Source: Trichocoleus sp. (GTDB lineage: Bacteria > Cyanobacteriota > Cyanobacteriia > Elainellales > Elainellaceae). Taken from it: DNA of 64,000 bases. The stretch covers positions 1-64,000 of the forward strand of contig DATNQD010000084.1 of assembly GCA_036702865.1 (NCBI GenBank). The letters run 5' to 3'. This document shows, piece by piece, positions 61,902-64,000 of this stretch (position 1 is the stretch's first letter; the number at the start of each line of letters is the position of its first letter). A model generated the notes under the pieces. It saw only the letters and a program-made list of their open reading frames with translations. It had not been told where the DNA came from and ran no database searches. The translations under genes were made by a program, and so were the position numbers.

Positions 61902-62747
61902 TTACGCTAAGTCCTTCAATAAAATAAGGCTTTGGTGATGTTGCAGGATAAATTCCGACTCAAACCAAGCCACAAAGACAAGGTTCTATCGGAACCTCAC
62001 ATCATACAAAAGTTTACACAAGTGTTAGCAGCCTTACATCAATCCATGTCTCCCAATCGGAGCAAAATGAATACGCTAGATGTAAGCACTTTGAATCGTT
62101 GTTCTCTTATTAGAAGAATACTAACATCTTATTGTTAAGCAGTATAACCAGTTTCACACATCACTGATGCTTCACAAATTGAGATAGATTCTCTGCAACA
62201 AATAACGCTCTGCTCAAAAAATGAGAAAATTGCGCTCAATAAACTTTTTCTTATAGATGATATAATTCAACCTATAGACCGTAGATTAAATTTGCAAGGA
62301 GTCAGGATTTAAGACTAAACAAAGTTCGCCTTTTTAAGCCCTTTCAGTAGCGGTCTTGGTAAGGTTCTCTAAATTCTCTCATCGCTTCCTTTGAAATTGA
62401 GATGAATGAATACAAACCAGTAATCCAGATCTGCCGCTTCAGTTGTACCAATTCCTAATTTATTAAGTAGAAGTTAAGTAGAAGTATGAGCTTGAAAGGC
62501 TAAATTTAATTAACTTGGGCTTGTCTTTCTTAAGTTACCTCACAACATCAAATAACATTGCCTTATAGTTGTAGCTTATATTAAGTATAAAAATTATCAT
62601 CCTAGATTATATTGCAAAGGGTTCTCAATCCCTTGTATTCTAATCATGGGAATTCTAAGGTGCTTTCTGAAAATTTAAGAATTGGTCACTCCGTCAAAAT
62701 TTTCAGATGCTAAATGCCATTTTCTTAACGCTTGCGGGAGATAAACA
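61902..62747. promoter_or_regulatory. Divergent control region between the CO2-uptake and carboxysome operons
   Basis: An AT-rich 846-base gap with no credible gene. Visible structure: a perfect 6-bp hairpin AGGTTC-TATCG-GAACCT at 61981-61997 in the ndhF leader; an 11-bp tandem repeat TTAAGTAGAAG twice at 62463-62484; a small AAGGG/CCCTT stem near 62619. The ccmK ribosome site is GGGAG before the ATG. No sure LysR-type (CcmR/CmpR) box was found by eye. Confidence 0.6.
62463..62484. repeat. Two tandem copies of an 11-bp unit in the ccm upstream region
   Basis: TTAAGTAGAAG occurs twice end to end, about 265 bases before the first ccmK gene. Eleven bases is about one helical turn, so a protein could bind both copies on the same face. 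Confidence 0.7.
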
Positions 62748-63056
62748 ATGCCGATTGCTGTTGGAATGATTGAGACTAAGGGCTTCCCTGCCGTGGTGGA
62801 GGCAGCGGACGCAATGGTCAAAGCAGCAAGGGTTACCCTGGTTGGCTATGAAAAAATTGGCAGTGGGCTAGTGACTGTCATTGTGCGGGGAGACGTTTCA
62901 GAAGTGCAAGCGTCGATCGCCGCAGGGATTGAGAATGTCAAGCGTGTGAATGGAGGAGAAGTCGTCTCTACTCACATCATTGCTCGTCCCCATGAGAACT
63001 TGGAATATGTTCTGCCTATTCGTTATACAGAAGCGGTTGAACAGTTCCGTTCCTAG
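62748..63056 (+). CDS. ccmK2: Carboxysome shell protein CcmK (CcmK2-like)
   Basis: A single-BMC-domain shell protein that forms hexamers tiling the beta-carboxysome facets. The 102-residue sequence carries [22 protein letters not shown], the pore-lining KIGSG segment and [29 protein letters not shown]. Length and the short C-terminus favour the CcmK2 form; the next gene has the longer CcmK1-like tail. A good ribosome site precedes it. Confidence 0.95.
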   Translation: MPIAVGMIETKGFPAVVEAADAMVKAARVTLVGYEKIGSGLVTVIVRGDVSEVQASIAAGIENVKRVNGGEVVSTHIIARPHENLEYVLPIRYTEAVEQFRS

Positions 63057-63143
63057 CAAATTGCTGCTGGGTTTTAACAAGTTGCTGAAACGATCGGCAA
63101 ATTTACATCTAGACTGACTTTATTACTGGAAGGGAGAATCAAA

Positions 63144-63485
63144 ATGGCTATTGCAGTTGGAATGGTTGAAACGCTAGGTTTCCCTGCTGTTGTCGAAGCA
63201 GCAGACGCAATGGTAAAAGCGGCTCGCGTTACCCTGGTCGGCTACGAAAAAATTGGTAGCGGTCGCGTTACCGTTATTGTCCGGGGAGACGTTTCAGAAG
63301 TGCAAGCCTCTGTTGCAGCAGGAATTGAGAACGTTAAGCGAGTGAATGGCGGACAGGTGCTTTCCACTCACATCATTGCTCGTCCTCATGAGAACCTGGA
63401 ATATGTCCTGCCTATTCGCTACACCGAAGCGGTTGAAGCATTCCGTGAAAGTGTGAGCGGTATCCGCCCCATCAGCCGTTCCTAG
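63144..63485 (+). CDS. ccmK1: Carboxysome shell protein CcmK (CcmK1-like)
   Basis: A second BMC hexamer protein, nearly identical to the first through residue 97 with a longer tail ([14 protein letters not shown]) typical of CcmK1. Mixed hexamers with CcmK2 are possible. The pore residues KIGSG are conserved. It is 87 bases after ccmK2 and 14 bases before ccmL; ribosome site GGAAGGGAG is strong. Confidence 0.95.
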   Translation: MAIAVGMVETLGFPAVVEAADAMVKAARVTLVGYEKIGSGRVTVIVRGDVSEVQASVAAGIENVKRVNGGQVLSTHIIARPHENLEYVLPIRYTEAVEAFRESVSGIRPISRS

Positions 63486-63499
63486 TTGCTTAATACCTG

Positions 63500-63802
63500 A
63501 TGCAAATTGCTAAGGTCTGCGGCACAGTTGTCAGCACTCAGAAAGAGCCGAGCCTGACTGGTGTGAAATTTTTGCTCGTGCAGTTCATAGACAAAGAAGG
63601 GCAGCTTTTGCCAGAGTATGAGGTGGCTGCTGACAGCGTTGGAGCAGGCATTGATGAGTGGGTCCTGATCAGTCGTGGTAGTGCGGCTCGTCAGACTCAG
63701 CGCGGGGAATCACGTCCGCTAGATGCATTGGTCGTTGGCATTATTGATACAGTTAGCGTCGATAATCAACGCCTTTACAGCAAGCGAGATCAGGAGCGTT
63801 AG
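63500..63802 (+). CDS. ccmL: Carboxysome vertex protein CcmL
   Basis: A pentameric shell-vertex protein of the EutN/CcmL family, closing the corners of the carboxysome. The sequence starts MQIAKVCGTVVSTQKEPSLTG and includes the DSVGAGIDEWVLISRGSAAR pentamer-interface block and the C-terminal LVVGIIDTVSV. Length of 100 residues is typical. It starts 14 bases after ccmK1 without a strong ribosome site, which fits its need in only small amounts. A hairpin separates it from ccmM. Confidence 0.96.
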   Translation: MQIAKVCGTVVSTQKEPSLTGVKFLLVQFIDKEGQLLPEYEVAADSVGAGIDEWVLISRGSAARQTQRGESRPLDALVVGIIDTVSVDNQRLYSKRDQER

Positions 63803-63871
63803 GTTGCTTAATACAAAGAAAACTCTACGGATAAGTCTTGTGTTCAGCCCAGCATAACGCCTGGAACCTCT

Positions 63872-63907
63872 CTACGAGCATTTAGTGATTTCTGCTGGTG
63901 CTCGTAG
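63872..63907 (+). promoter_or_regulatory. Perfect 9-bp hairpin between ccmL and ccmM
   Basis: CTACGAGCA at 63872-63880 pairs with TGCTCGTAG at 63899-63907; the loop is 18 bases. No T-run follows, so attenuation, pausing or RNA processing is more likely than full termination. It lies 74 bases before the ccmM ATG. Confidence 0.6.
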
Positions 63908-63980
63908 CCTCAACCAACGTCGTACTAGTTCTCTGGCAACGGCTCATTGTGCTGTTGTTTCAGATGGGAGAAGTTTAGTT

Positions 63981-64000
63981 ATGGTCGTCCGTGGCTCTGC
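63981..64000 (+). CDS. ccmM: Start of carboxysome scaffold protein CcmM (truncated by window end)
   Basis: The last 20 bases read ATG GTC GTC CGT GGC TCT GC, giving MVVRGSA, similar to the N-terminus of CcmM (MAVRSTA-type). GGGAG lies about 11 bases before it. The position after ccmL is that of ccmM in beta-cyanobacteria. Too little is present to confirm the gamma-carbonic-anhydrase domain or the RbcS-like repeats. Confidence 0.6.

Noticed and set aside
61932-62138. Plus-strand 68-aa frame in the ndhF/ccmK gap
   Set aside because: Low-quality composition and a hairpin within it; more likely leader and promoter sequence of ndhF.
1-64000. CRISPR array, prophage, toxin-antitoxin pair or defence island
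   Set aside because: No regularly spaced direct repeats, no phage or toxin-antitoxin gene signatures were seen on reading; the tandem repeats found are two or three copies only.

Overview
The window is chromosomal DNA of an oxygenic cyanobacterium. It carries allophycocyanin genes (apcABC), a beta-carboxysome operon (ccmK-ccmK-ccmL-ccmM start), CO2-uptake NDH-1 genes (ndhF-ndhD-CO2 hydration protein), a phycobiliprotein lyase, Ycf34, a PsaJ-like small protein, and many HIP1-type GCGATCGC / CGATCG sites. Two HpsE-type glycosyltransferases, a family linked to hormogonium polysaccharide, point to a filamentous, Leptolyngbya-like organism. The genus assignment is inference.

Layout. 0-1.5 kb: decayed DNA with a full-length but broken ISAzo13-type transposase. 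1.6-10.3 kb: a urea/nitrogen region with ureF, ureG, urtABCDE and, on the other strand, ureE; a complete NtcA-type promoter lies before urtA. 10.4-22 kb: housekeeping genes (clpC, rimI, lysA, cdaA-uppS, a J-domain protein, cca). 22-31 kb: signalling and accessory genes (ycf34, a Ser/Thr kinase with a seven-blade WD40 propeller, a REC-histidine kinase hybrid, a LuxR-type regulator, a DUF6671-like protein, a pentapeptide protein, a DICT/degenerate HD-GYP protein, a fasciclin protein). 31.4 kb: a 49-residue PsaJ-like gene standing alone. 31.7-44.3 kb: cobalamin genes (cobD, a cbiG-cobJ fusion, cobQ) interleaved with folate, Nudix, ferredoxin and carotenoid-desaturase-like genes. 44.5-53.5 kb: Nudix, phycobiliprotein lyase, subtilase, rpe, NYN protein, UbiD and two tandem HpsE-type glycosyltransferases. 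54-57 kb: apcABC and ftsW. 57-64 kb: a CO2-hydration protein-ndhD-ndhF operon divergent from the carboxysome operon.

How it fits together. The urt transporter brings urea in, and UreE/F/G mature the urease that splits it into ammonia and CO2. The NDH-1 CO2-uptake module and the carboxysome shell genes form one inorganic-carbon block at the right end. apcABC and the lyase serve light harvesting.

Most notable signals: the lone, divergent PsaJ-like gene that lacks the usual Glu of the family; intercistronic inverted repeats at urtA/urtB, apcB/apcC and ccmL/ccmM, each between genes expected to need unequal expression; ureE placed 27 bases behind the clpC terminator; and a textbook NtcA promoter before urtA. 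I saw no tRNA, rRNA, CRISPR array, phage or integrated element, and no wholly novel multi-gene system.
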